34,973 bases of DNA, taken from assembly GCA_012032815.1 (NCBI GenBank), contig JAAUQD010000015.1, positions 1 to 34,973 of the forward strand. The letters are read 5' to 3'. Below the pieces are notes generated by a model that did no database searches, was not told the origin of the DNA, and saw nothing but the letters and a program-made list of their open reading frames with translations. Shown here piece by piece: positions 8,801 through 17,891 of the stretch. The stretch is from Flammeovirgaceae bacterium (lineage in GTDB: Bacteria; Bacteroidota; Bacteroidia; Cytophagales; Cyclobacteriaceae). The translations under genes were made by a program, and so were the position numbers. Position 1 is the stretch's first letter. Every line of letters starts with the position of its first letter.

Positions 8801-10281
8801 TATTCGCTTCTGAAGTTGGAGGCCATCAAATATTTCTTCTTTATTAATCGCCTGGTTGTAAAATCAATCAGGTAGGGATGCATTGTAAATCCTATCAATC
8901 CTGCGAGGCCAACAGCTACCAATCCGAAATTGGAATATCCTAAATAGCTTAACGGCAAATAAAATATGTATGGGCTTAGTAAAATCGGAAAGCCCATTAG
9001 CCATTGTGCCGCCCCCACTCCCTGATAGTTGAAAGCTGAGCTGCGAGTCAGATCAACTTTTTTAGGATCCCACATAGCCATATTCATAATAATGAAACTA
9101 TTTATTCCAATATTAAATAATGTGCACGCGAGATGAAGAAACAAAAATCGCCATCCAAAATACACGTAAGGAATACTCAACAGGAAACACGCGATGGTCA
9201 CCGAAGATATCAGCCAGTATTTTGATTCAACATACTGTCGCATCGAAACAGGCTGCGTAAGTGTGAAGTCATAATGACCTCCCTGCCAGCTGAACAAAAA
9301 CTGTCCGTAGTTAATCATGAAAATACCCGTGATGAAAATCCCAACAAACACAAGAAATCCGGGCATCGTTTCTGTATATGTTTCCTCAGGATAAAAAATC
9401 AATCCATATAATAACAGAAGCGCACCTAAGACTAATATAGTCCGTGTTCGCTTGTTTCGAAGTATTAGTTTCAGTTCTACATTTATCCAGCCTCCCATGA
9501 TGCCAAAACGTTTCAGAATAGTAAGATCAGAGGAGTGTACAAATGACTTCTCTTTACTTACACTCAGGTCTTCCGGATAAAAGCTGCTAAGAAAATACGA
9601 GTACAGTCCATAGTATAACCCGGCCAATACCAAAAAAAGAACCACTGGAAAAAGTGACCATGTAACTGTCAAATTAAAAAGTGCGGCCGATACCTCCGAA
9701 AGTTTAAACCATCCAAAATAATCTGCCGCAGCAAACAGCCCGAAGACCAACACGATCGTGGCTAAGCCCCATAACGTGTCGTCCAACTTTTTCTTGAAAA
9801 GAATCATTATAAAATGAACTGAAAGACTAAACAGCCATATCGAAAGAATCCAACTCAAAGCGTTAACGATTCCGTAATCCCTTACGACCACGCTTAACGC
9901 AAAAGGAAGAAACAGCAAAAAGACGAACACATTTAAAATGTGAACAAGAGATTTCCCCAGGAGGAAATGGACAATAGCAGATTTGCGTATAGGGAGATGA
10001 AGGTAGGGCTGAACCTCCAACACAGGGAGGTTTTGCATGAAATACCTGATTAAAAACTCTGAAGTAAAATAATAGAGTAATAGTCCATTGAGAAACGAAA
10101 CGGAGTCAGAAACTCCAAGGCTCTTTTCTAAAATTTTCTCCAATGCAAGCCCAAGTAGGAGTGCATAGACAACAGCCATGATCGTAATCAACCCCAGAAA
10201 TACAGTGGTTGCCATCTCCTTTTCGAAGGAGACTGATCTTGTCATTCGCTTGTATGCATGTGAGAGAAATATGCCAATCAT
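8800..10281 (-). CDS. DUF5687-type ABC transporter permease
   Basis: 493 residues with about twelve hydrophobic segments spread along the whole length and a short cytoplasmic loop near residue 250 (YPEDLSVSKEKSFV). The pattern, size and pairing with an adjacent ATPase match the Bacteroidota DUF5687 family of membrane proteins, understood as ABC permease components. Start MIGIFLSHAYKRM at 10281 is the only good one and opens the leftward operon. It is divergent from the TPM gene at 10396, the 114-base gap between them containing a 12-base perfect palindrome. Cargo unknown. Confidence 0.8.
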   Translation of the reverse strand: MIGIFLSHAYKRMTRSVSFEKEMATTVFLGLITIMAVVYALLLGLALEKILEKSLGVSDSVSFLNGLLLYYFTSEFLIRYFMQNLPVLEVQPYLHLPIRKSAIVHFLLGKSLVHILNVFVFLLFLPFALSVVVRDYGIVNALSWILSIWLFSLSVHFIMILFKKKLDDTLWGLATIVLVFGLFAAADYFGWFKLSEVSAALFNLTVTWSLFPVVLFLVLAGLYYGLYSYFLSSFYPEDLSVSKEKSFVHSSDLTILKRFGIMGGWINVELKLILRNKRTRTILVLGALLLLYGLIFYPEETYTETMPGFLVFVGIFITGIFMINYGQFLFSWQGGHYDFTLTQPVSMRQYVESKYWLISSVTIACFLLSIPYVYFGWRFLFLHLACTLFNIGINSFIIMNMAMWDPKKVDLTRSSAFNYQGVGAAQWLMGFPILLSPYIFYLPLSYLGYSNFGLVAVGLAGLIGFTMHPYLIDFTTRRLIKKKYLMASNFRSE

Positions 10282-10338
10282 TAATTATATTGTTGGTATT
10301 AGCGCATTAATATAGTTTGAATACTTCCCCCCATCAAG

Positions 10339-10350
10339 CGAATTAATTCG
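10339..10350. promoter_or_regulatory. 12-base perfect palindrome in a divergent intergenic region
   Basis: CGAATTAATTCG is an exact palindrome located between the divergent DUF5687 and TPM genes. It is placed where a dimeric regulator could bind, but an AT-rich 12-mer can also arise by chance and no second copy was noticed. Confidence 0.25.
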
Positions 10351-10359
10351 ACTAAATCT

Positions 10360-10367
10360 TATCTTTG
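10360..10367 (+). promoter_or_regulatory. Possible -7 element (TAnnTTTG) for the TPM genes
   Basis: TATCTTTG matches the Bacteroidota -7 consensus TAnnTTTG and lies about 28 bases before the TPM start codon. No TTG is found at the usual 17-23 base distance upstream, so this is a half-match only. Confidence 0.35.
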
Positions 10368-10395
10368 ATTAGAACTGCACTTACTAGTTATAAAA

Positions 10396-11049
10396 ATGAC
10401 CTTAAAAAATCGGTTTTCTAATCAGGACCTGGAACGAATTAAGGCTGCGGTACACGAAGCTGAAACTAAAAGTTCTGGCGAAATTGTACCCGTTTTTGTT
10501 GAGCGAAGTGGATTCTACACAATAGCTAATTATCGCGCGGGCCTGGTTCTGGCGAGTCTCATGTTTCTGTTCATCATTGTTGCGGATCGGTATCTGCATT
10601 CGGTTGCCGTGCAGGATCCGCTCCTGATTATGATTCTTGTTGCTGTAGGCGGAATTGCAGGCGCAGCCCTTTCTCAGTTTATCCTTCCTGTTCGAAAATT
10701 ATTTATTAGTCAGGCTCATATGGATCAGGCAACAAAAACCAAAGCCGAAAATGCTTTCCTTGAAGAAGAGGTTTTTAATACGCGGCACCGAACCGGAATT
10801 ATGATTTTTATTTCCTTTTTCGAGCAAGAAGTGATTGTTATGGCCGATCGAGGCATTAGCAAAGTTGTAGAGCAAAAAGAATGGGACAATATGGTTAAGG
10901 CTATTATTGCCAAAATAAAATCAGGACACGTACTTGATGGTATACTTGATGCCGTGAAGCGAGGTGGAGATCTATTATTGGAAAAAGGATTTGTCAAGAC
11001 CAAAGATGATGTGAATGAACTGCGTAACGATTTACGCATCGAAAACTAG
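10396..11049 (+). CDS. TPM-domain membrane protein
   Basis: 217 residues. The N-terminal part (RIKAAVHEAETKSSGEIVPVFV) and the region after the membrane segments (AFLEEEVFNTRHRTGIMIFI and VIVMADRGISKVV) are the two halves of a TPM domain, split by two hydrophobic helices at about residues 45-65 and 75-100. TPM proteins (Psb32/YgcG-like) are linked to membrane protein quality control and photosystem repair in plants; their bacterial role is unclear and some show acid phosphatase activity. It stands 15 bases before a second, secreted TPM protein. In many Bacteroidota such a pair follows lemA; no lemA is seen here. Confidence 0.85.
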   Translation: MTLKNRFSNQDLERIKAAVHEAETKSSGEIVPVFVERSGFYTIANYRAGLVLASLMFLFIIVADRYLHSVAVQDPLLIMILVAVGGIAGAALSQFILPVRKLFISQAHMDQATKTKAENAFLEEEVFNTRHRTGIMIFISFFEQEVIVMADRGISKVVEQKEWDNMVKAIIAKIKSGHVLDGILDAVKRGGDLLLEKGFVKTKDDVNELRNDLRIEN

Positions 11050-11064
11050 TACGGTGTCAGCGTT

Positions 11065-12000
11065 ATGAAGTATTTGTTTGTTTTCCTTCTCTCCTTTTCT
11101 ACCCTTAACTTGTTTGCACAAAAACCTGTCCCTGAACTTTGGGGCGTGCGTGTTCATGACGAAGCCGGAGTATTAAAATCCTCTACGGTGGAGCAACTTG
11201 AGCAACAGCTTAAAAGTTTTGAAGACTCCACATCCAATCAAATTGCAATACTCATTATCAATTCACTTGATGGGGACGTTCTCGAAGACTATTCACTTCG
11301 CGTGGCAGAAACATGGCAGTTAGGACAACACGGAAAAGACAATGGCGTACTGCTTCTTATTTCCATTGACGATCGTGAAATGAGGATAGAAGTAGGACGA
11401 GGACTGGAAGGTGTATTAACAGATGCTACGTGCTATCTCATTATTCGTAATGAAATAACACCTCGATTCAGACAGGGAAATTTTGACGAAGGTGTTTCGG
11501 AAGCCATCAATGCCATCACAAAATCTATTGAAGGCGAATACACAGCAGACATTGCCGACACGGATGGACCCAATGAATTTGGCTTGAGTGGAGGCGAAGC
11601 GATTTTTATCGGCATTTTTGTATTTTTTATTTTAGGTGTTTTCACCTTTACGGCCCTTACTTTACCCGGATTTGAAGGTTGGTTTTTGTATTTATTCTTA
11701 ATTCCATTTTATGGCTCATTCCCCATTTTCATTTTTGGCGTACAGGGAGGACTAATTACGCTGGGCTCTTTTATAATCGGATTTCCGATTATAAAATTAA
11801 TCTTTCCTTCATCCTGGTTTGCTAAAAAATTCCCAGGCTCCAACAAGTCCGGTGGCCGTCAGTGGTCTTCTTCTTCGGGTTGGAGCAGCGGAGGTAGTAG
11901 TGGCAGTAGTAGTGGCAGCAGTTGGTCATCCAGTTCGGGTAGTAGTTTCTCGGGAGGGGGCGGTAGCTTTAGCGGAGGCGGAAGCAGCGGAAGTTGGTAA
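11065..12000 (+). CDS. TPM-domain protein with Ser/Gly-rich tail (YgcG-like)
   Basis: 311 residues. A signal peptide (MKYLFVFLLSFSTLNLFAQ) is followed by a TPM domain at about residues 25-155, with the conserved HDEAGVLKSSTVEQLEQQL, SIDDREMRIEVGRGLEG and TDATCYLIIRNEITPRFRQG. Then come hydrophobic helices (about residues 170-250) and a low-complexity tail of Ser/Gly/Trp repeats (residues 265-311) ending in GGGSSGSW. Such glycine-serine tails ending with FSGGGGSFSGGGSSGSW are standard in this family. The two TPM genes are surely co-transcribed. The protein is likely membrane-anchored with the TPM domain outside the cytoplasm. Confidence 0.88.
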   Translation: MKYLFVFLLSFSTLNLFAQKPVPELWGVRVHDEAGVLKSSTVEQLEQQLKSFEDSTSNQIAILIINSLDGDVLEDYSLRVAETWQLGQHGKDNGVLLLISIDDREMRIEVGRGLEGVLTDATCYLIIRNEITPRFRQGNFDEGVSEAINAITKSIEGEYTADIADTDGPNEFGLSGGEAIFIGIFVFFILGVFTFTALTLPGFEGWFLYLFLIPFYGSFPIFIFGVQGGLITLGSFIIGFPIIKLIFPSSWFAKKFPGSNKSGGRQWSSSSGWSSGGSSGSSSGSSWSSSSGSSFSGGGGSFSGGGSSGSW

Positions 12001-12103
12001 ATCGGAATAGTTCGTCCCAATTCTGAATCGGTTTAATAATTCTTTCATTTAGGAATTAGTAATCATCTCCTCTATTTTTACGCCCTTTAAAGAAAATCCC
12101 ACT

Positions 12104-13377
12104 ATGAAGCGCGATAAGTTAGTCTTTGAGCTGATTGAGAAAGAAAAAAAACGTCAACAAAACGGCATTGAATTAATTGCCTCAGAAAACTTTGCTTCTA
12201 AGCAAGTGATCAAGGCTATGGGTACGGTGTTGACTAACAAATATGCTGAAGGACTTCCCGGCAAACGATATTATGGAGGATGCGAAGTAGTGGATGAAAT
12301 TGAGCAATTAGCGATTGACCGTGTAAAGGAACTTTTCAATGCTTCATGGGCAAATGTACAGCCTCACTCCGGTGCACAGGCAAATGCCGCTGTAATGCTG
12401 GCTTGCCTGAAGCCCGGTGATAAGATATTAGGATTTGATTTATCCCACGGAGGTCATCTTACTCACGGATCACCTGTTAATTTTTCAGGCAAACTTTACC
12501 AACCTGTTTTCTATGGCGTAGAAAAAGAAACAGGTCTTATAGATTTTAATAATGTCATAAAAATAGCGGAACGAGAAAAACCAAAGATGATCATATGTGG
12601 TGCATCTGCTTATTCACGCGACTGGGATTATCTTAAACTACGTGAGGCAGCAGATTCTGTAGGTGCGATCCTATTGGCCGACATCGCACATCCTGCAGGA
12701 CTTATTGCGCGAGGATTACTGAATGACCCCATCGAGCATTGCCATGTTGTGACTACAACAACACATAAAACCCTTCGCGGCCCCCGAGGCGGCCTGATCA
12801 TGATCGGAAAAAACTTTGATAATCCATGGGGATAAAAACACAAAAGGGTGAATTGCGGAAAATTTCTTCCCTACTCGATTCCGGAGTTTTTCCCGGTACA
12901 CAAGGTGGACCGTTAGAGCATGTCATTGCTGCAAAAGCCATTGCTTTTGGTGAAGCATTGTCCGATGATTACCTCCACTACATTGTACAGGTGGCTAAGA
13001 ACAGCAAAGCGATGGCCGAAGCATTTATGGAACGCGGGTACAAAGTAATTTCCGGAGGGACTGACAATCACCTGAATTTAATTGATCTTCGATCAAAGAA
13101 ACTCACCGGCAAACAGGCTGAGGAAGCTTTAATACAAGCGGACATCACCATCAACAAAAACATGGTTCCGTTTGATACACAATCTCCGATGGTTACTTCA
13201 GGAATGAGGTTAGGGACACCAGCGATGACTACCCGGGGCATAAAAGAAAAAGATGTTGTCAAAATTGTGGATCTGATAGATGAAGCCTTACAAAAGCCGG
13301 ATAACGGCAAACACCTGAAGGCTGTGAGAAAGAAAGTAAATAAATTGGTTAGCAAGTTTCCCTTGTATGAGGACTAA
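12104..13377 (+). CDS. glyA: Serine hydroxymethyltransferase (one frame break)
   Basis: The enzyme interconverts serine and glycine with tetrahydrofolate, feeding one-carbon metabolism. N-terminal signatures are [13 protein letters not shown] and [17 protein letters not shown]; the PLP Schiff-base lysine is Lys-222 in [14 protein letters not shown]. The reading frame breaks at the G run 12828-12831: as read it stops after DNPWG, while one extra G gives [15 protein letters not shown] and continues through [17 protein letters not shown] to the end. Repaired length is 424 residues, normal for the family. glyA is generally essential or nearly so, so the break is almost surely a sequence error. 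It is followed 12 bases later by tatC. Confidence 0.95.
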
Positions 13378-13389
13378 CCCATTCTGATT

Positions 13390-14220
13390 ATGAGCCTAGA
13401 AAAAGAAATGTCTTTTCTTGATCATCTGGAAGAACTGCGTTGGCATGTTGTGCGTGCATTTGCGGCTATTTTTATTTTCATGATTCTGGCATTTATTTAT
13501 GCTCCGTGGATATTCGATAATATTGTTTTTGCTCCTGCTTCCATAGATTTTCCCACTTTCATCTACTTGTGTCGCTTTGGCGAGTGGATAGGCCAACCAG
13601 AAAAATTCTGTGTAGACAAAATTCCATTTCTGGTGCAGAGCCGGTTTATGACAGGTCAGTTTGCCATGCACCTGACGGCATCCTTTGTTATCGGTTTAGT
13701 GGTTGCATTCCCGTATGTGTTTTGGGAAATATGGCGATTCATCAGACCGGGCCTTTATACAACCGAAAAAAAGTCATCTCGCGGTGCTGTCGTTGCTGTT
13801 TCATTCCTCTTTTTGGTTGGCGTTCTTTTCGGGTACTTTGTAATGAGCCCATTGGCCGTCTGGTTTTTGGCCAATTACTCCATCAGCGATATCATTGTTA
13901 ACGAATTTGATATTACTTCGTACGTATCCACAATAGTCATGTTAATCCTGGGCAGCGGGCTGCTCTTTCAACTTCCCGTGGTGGTATATTTCCTGACTAA
14001 AGTTGGATTATTTTCTCCGCAGTTCATGCGCAAAAACAGAAAGTATGCGATCATTACTATTCTGATTGTAGGCGCTATTATTACACCACCTGATCCGGTG
14101 AGCCAAAGCTTGATTGCCATTCCGTTGTATCTGCTCTATGAAATAAGTATATTCATTTCTGCATATGTAGTTCGTCAACAACGCAAAGCAGACGAGGCTA
14201 GTGCGTTAAACACAGAATAA
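13390..14220 (+). CDS. tatC: Sec-independent protein translocase TatC
   Basis: 276 residues. The hallmark N-terminus MSFLDHLEELRWHVVRAF is present, with six hydrophobic segments and the conserved periplasmic/cytoplasmic loop FPYVFWEIWRFIRPGLYTTEKK. The last helix pair includes the family motif IITPPDPVSQSLIAIPLYLLYE. TatC is the receptor for twin-arginine substrates and works with TatA; no tatA is in this window, and Bacteroidota often keep it elsewhere. The first periplasmic loop is longer than in E. coli (about residues 45-90), as is usual in this phylum. Lies between glyA and rpiB in a probable rightward operon. Confidence 0.95.
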   Translation: MSLEKEMSFLDHLEELRWHVVRAFAAIFIFMILAFIYAPWIFDNIVFAPASIDFPTFIYLCRFGEWIGQPEKFCVDKIPFLVQSRFMTGQFAMHLTASFVIGLVVAFPYVFWEIWRFIRPGLYTTEKKSSRGAVVAVSFLFLVGVLFGYFVMSPLAVWFLANYSISDIIVNEFDITSYVSTIVMLILGSGLLFQLPVVVYFLTKVGLFSPQFMRKNRKYAIITILIVGAIITPPDPVSQSLIAIPLYLLYEISIFISAYVVRQQRKADEASALNTE

Positions 14221-14225
14221 TCATC

Positions 14226-14656
14226 ATGAAAAAAATTGCCATTGGTAGCGATCACGCAGGGTATGAATACAAGGAGATGATCAAGACCTCGCTTGCCGAA
14301 AGCGGATATGAGTGCATTGATTTTGGTACCCATAGCGCTGAATCAACCGATTATCCTGACTATGCACATCCTGTTGCGGAAGAAATTGAAAAAGGAAAAT
14401 CAAATTTGGGAATACTGATCTGCGGCTCGGCCAATGGCGTAGCCATGACCGCCAACAAACATTCCAATATTCGGGCTGCCATCTGCTGGAATGAAGAGTT
14501 GGCCAGCCTTGCACGGCAGCATAATGATGCTAATATCTTGTGCTTCCGGCCCGTTTTATTGATAAAGACCTTTCTGTCAAAATCGTGAATGCTTTCCTGG
14601 AGCATGCCTTCGAAGGTGGCCGCCACCAGCGGAGAGTAGAAAAAATCAATTGCTGA
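14226..14656 (+). CDS. rpiB: Ribose-5-phosphate isomerase B (one frame break)
   Basis: Interconverts ribose 5-phosphate and ribulose 5-phosphate in the pentose phosphate pathway. Asp-9/His-10 in GSDHAGYEYK, Cys-66 in CGSANGVAMTANKH and His-99 all match the catalytic positions of the RpiB/LacAB fold. The frame is lost near 14541-14546, where one extra C restores ANILCLPARFIDKDLSVKIV and the normal C-terminus ending HQRRVEKINC at the TGA at 14654-14656, about 143 residues. As read the protein would end at 14588 with an unrelated tail. It starts 5 bases after tatC. The repaired 3' end overlaps the convergent DUF6427-like gene by 11 bases. Confidence 0.92.
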
Positions 14657-16043
14657 TTTTTCGATAAAGCTTTCCTTCGCTTCTGTATTTCGCTTTGATG
14701 TCCGGCATGCGATTCAAAAATTGAATCATCATACCAGCCTCATCGACTATAATATCAGGCCAGTCATTGCTCATGGCAGCATATACAAAAACTAAATTTT
14801 TCTCATCCGGATTATTGAAAATTGGCTCCGCCAGTTTCCAGTTGATGAATCCTGAAGCGGGGGGTGTTGATTGTATACAAAGACCAGTCCTCTCCCAGAA
14901 TCATGATTCTTTTATCCTGAATCTGACCTTCTAATTTTGATGGAGGGCTGAAATAATCACTGTAATCAACACTGTTTATTTTTTGATATCGGCTCAAATA
15001 ACTGGTTGAAATTGTTCCTGCAATAAATATCCATGTCATGACTTCAGCTACTCTCTTTCTGCGAATGAGCACAGGTAAGTCGTAATAAAATAGGCCAGCC
15101 CGGGTAGTATTGGAATCACGCTGTTGGCAGAAAACTCTTTCACTACTATTAGATGAAGAATTGAGAAGAGAACCCATAGCAGCATTATTTGCATCAGCTG
15201 CGATTGATACTTAGTCAACCGTGCTTCCCGGTTTACCATGAATAACGAAATAAGAAAATAAAGAACAGGTATGCTTCCCAGCACTAGCAATGATTTCAAA
15301 GAGATAAATGAGGTTGTGTCAAGGGTTAGGCTTGGCTGATAATAGTACTTCCAAAGAGGCGTTAGCTCATCCCACCAAAAATAAAGTGTTACCAGCACCA
15401 TGTGAGGTAAGGCAAAGCCGTAGAAGAGCAACAACACTTTTCTGAAATTTATTCGCGCAAAAAGAATTAAATGAAGAAGGGAAATGAGCAGAAAGTAACT
15501 ATATGATAAAACGAAAAGTGATGCAACCCCGATGTAAACACCCAATGACAAAATAGTTTCATCACGCTGAATTTTGAATTCCACTTCCTTGAAAACCGCA
15601 TTCAATGCAAACAACAGGAAGGTCGAGGCCATTAGTGCAGGCGACAAAGAAATCATATCAAATGAAAACACCGAAAGAATAATAAAGACCAGCACAAACA
15701 CATACGTATTCTCCACATAAGCTTTATACCTGATCAATACGACTGAAAAATAAGCGGCTTGAAAAAAAATAATGACAAGGGCAATAATCCGGTACGCCAA
15801 TACTGATCTTCCAAAAATCAAATCAATCAACCCATAAATCGCAGCTGCAAATGGTGGTGTGTCATCTACAACAGTGATGTACATGAGTTTTCCCGTGCTT
15901 ATGGACGCTCCAAGAAGGGTTGCTTTAATTTCTGAAATGGTTGCGGCAACAGGATCTGCGAGTAATGGAATTGAAATGATGATCAACAGAAAAAATCCTA
16001 TCAGCAGTCGATATGGATCATTGATGCGAAATAATCGTAACAC
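14646..16043 (-). CDS. DUF6427-like polytopic membrane protein (two frame breaks)
   Basis: The start at 16043 (MLRLFRINDPYRLLIGFFLL) opens a protein with about eight to ten hydrophobic helices, then a soluble C-terminal part. The frame breaks at the T run 15056-15058 (one extra base gives CSFAEKRVAEVMTWIFI) and at the G run 14859-14864 (one extra base gives TINTPASGFINWKLAEP), after which reading continues through EKNLVFVYAAMSNDWPDII to a stop at 14646-14648. Repaired size is about 466 residues. Architecture and opening resemble the Bacteroidota DUF6427 family, a membrane protein family of unknown role; this name is from memory and not certain. Single gene, convergent with rpiB and divergent from rbfA. 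Confidence 0.7.
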
Positions 16044-16138
16044 TAATTTTGCCGGTCAAATGTTCACAAAACTAAGAAAGTTTGAGATCGGCTGCTTTAT
16101 GCCTGAGCGTGTGAACAATTATTCAGATATTTGTACTC

Positions 16139-16516
16139 ATGAGCAGTTCGGTTCGTCAGCAAAAAGTCAGTCGACTTATACAAAAGGAACTAAGTGATAT
16201 CTTTCAGCAGGATAAAAGAGGCATCCTCAACCATGCTTTTATTTCCATTGCAGAAGTGCGCATCAGCCCGGATTTGGGTATTGTTAAAGTATACATCAGT
16301 ATGATGTTGCAAAAAGACAAACCCGCTATGTTGGAGAGATTAAATTCTCATAAAGGAGAAATCCGAAAGCAACTTGGCAACCGAATTCGCAATCAGGTGC
16401 GTATAATCCCCGAGTTGATCTTTTATATTGACGAAGTGGAAGAAAAAGCAATGCGTCTGGATCAACTGATTGATAGTTTGAACATCCCTCCCGCTGATCC
16501 CGAAAATAAGGAGTAA
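16139..16516 (+). CDS. rbfA: 30S ribosome-binding factor RbfA
   Basis: 125 residues, normal for RbfA, a KH-like protein that binds 16S rRNA during maturation of the small subunit. Family features: VSRLIQKELSDIFQQD at the N-terminus, VRISPDLGIVKVYIS in the central strand, and EIRKQLGNRIRNQVRIIPEL followed by DEVEEKAMRLDQLI. The next gene begins with a GTG directly after its stop codon, so translation is likely coupled; rbfA next to a LolC/FtsX-type permease is a familiar Bacteroidota arrangement. Confidence 0.93.
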   Translation: MSSSVRQQKVSRLIQKELSDIFQQDKRGILNHAFISIAEVRISPDLGIVKVYISMMLQKDKPAMLERLNSHKGEIRKQLGNRIRNQVRIIPELIFYIDEVEEKAMRLDQLIDSLNIPPADPENKE

Positions 16517-17732
16517 GTGAACCTTCCTCTGTTTATCGCCAAGCGCTACTTTCTTTCTAAGCGAAAGAAGAATTTCATTAATATTATTTCAATCCTTTCC
16601 ATGATCGGTGTGGCTTTTAGCTGCGCGGCACTCATTATTGTGCTTTCCGTTTTTAACGGGCTCGAGGATTTATTGCATTCACTTAATTCTTCGTTCGATC
16701 CTGAACTAAAAATAGAGGCGGTAAAGGGCAAATCGTTTCCCGTAACCGATGAGTTTATACAATCCATAAAAAACATAGAGGGTGTGGATGTAGTTACAGA
16801 AGTAATAGAAGACTATGGGTACCTCCGATATGGAGATGCCGATATGGTGGTGACCATGAAAGGAGTCAGCGATAACTTTATAGACCAGCACCGAATTGAC
16901 GATCACATCGTGCAGGGCAGGCTGGTAATTCAAGAAGGAGGGGTGCCTTTCGCGTTGATCGGCAGGGGAATTCAGACTTTTCTTTCAATTTCACTTGACG
17001 ATTCTTTTTATGCGCTGCAGGTGTTTTACGTAAAGAATGCATCGGGTCCATCACTGGATCCAACCCGAATGTATTCGCGAAAAACGGTACAGCCAATTGG
17101 TGTTTTCTCTATCGAAAAAAATTACGATGAAAATTATATTATCCTTCCAATTTCTCTTGTTGAGGAATTGGTTGGATATGATTCCAGGCGCACTGCTTTG
17201 GAAGTTAAAGTCTCGGGAGATATTTATACCGTTCAAACTAATTTGAAAAAATTGCTGGGCGATAAATTTGCTGTCCTTAACAATGAGGAACAACACAAAG
17301 ATTTGTATCGCCTTCTGAAAATTGAAAAGCTTTTTACGTTTCTTTCTTTATCATTGCTCGTAGGCATTGCCTCCATTAATATCTTTTTCTCACTGATGAT
17401 GCTGGCTCTTGATAAGAAGAAAGATATTTCGGTTTGTTTGCCATGGGATCAACCCATCGATTTATCCGAAAGATCTTTTTAACAGAAGGTGCGATCATTT
17501 CTTTTTGGGAGCATCGGTAGGCCTTCTTCTGGGTGGTCTTATTTGTTGGTTACAAACAACCTATGGACTTGTGGGCATGGGTTTGGAAAATGCAGTGGTT
17601 GCCAACTATCCGGTGAAAATGGAGGCTTTTGATTTTCTCCTTGTCGCTGCGCTCATCGTTATCGTTACACTCCTTATTTCGTTCAGGCCTGCTTCCCTTG
17701 CTTCAAAATCATATTCGGTTACCGATTTATAA
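16517..17732 (+). CDS. LolC/FtsX-type ABC transporter permease (two frame breaks)
   Basis: N-terminal MNLPLFIAKRYFLSKRKKNFIN, first helix IISILSMIGVAFSCAALIIV and a large periplasmic domain (about residues 50-265) are the MacB/LolC layout; the other three helices lie in the C-terminal third. The start is a GTG that follows the rbfA stop immediately. The frame breaks at the T run 17433-17435, where one extra T gives DISVLFAMGSTHRFIRKIFL, the conserved cytoplasmic coupling loop, and again at 17502-17506, where one extra T gives GAIISFLGASVGLLLGG. Repaired length is about 405 residues. Such permeases work in lipoprotein release with a LolD-type ATPase, which is not in this window, so the exact role stays open. 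Confidence 0.88.
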
Positions 17733-17891
17733 CCATAATCAGCTTTTAGAATTCGTTCATTTATTACCGAAAAATTTCGGGTGAAATATGTAATTTGCCC
17801 TTCTGCTTATTCCAGAACAGATTATTGGCAGGCTTTCGGGCGTCTTTAAAAGCGCCTTTGTTATACCAAAAAGCGAGCAAATCGTGCAATT

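Noticed and set aside
11865-11997. Repeated Ser/Gly-coding DNA at the end of the second TPM gene, possible tandem repeat
   Set aside because: It is the ordinary low-complexity tail of this protein family rather than an independent repeat element.
12628-13377. Second half of glyA as a separate gene beginning at 12826
   Set aside because: One added G joins it in frame to the first half and restores a normal-length enzyme.
16067-16074. TAGTTTTG on the minus strand as promoter for the DUF6427-like gene
   Set aside because: It fits the -7 consensus but the nearest upstream TTG is about 40 bases away; too weak to list as a feature.
17767-17780. CCGAAAAATTTCGG inverted repeat after the LolC-type gene
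   Set aside because: Short, AT-rich and not followed by a T run; not convincing as a terminator or operator.
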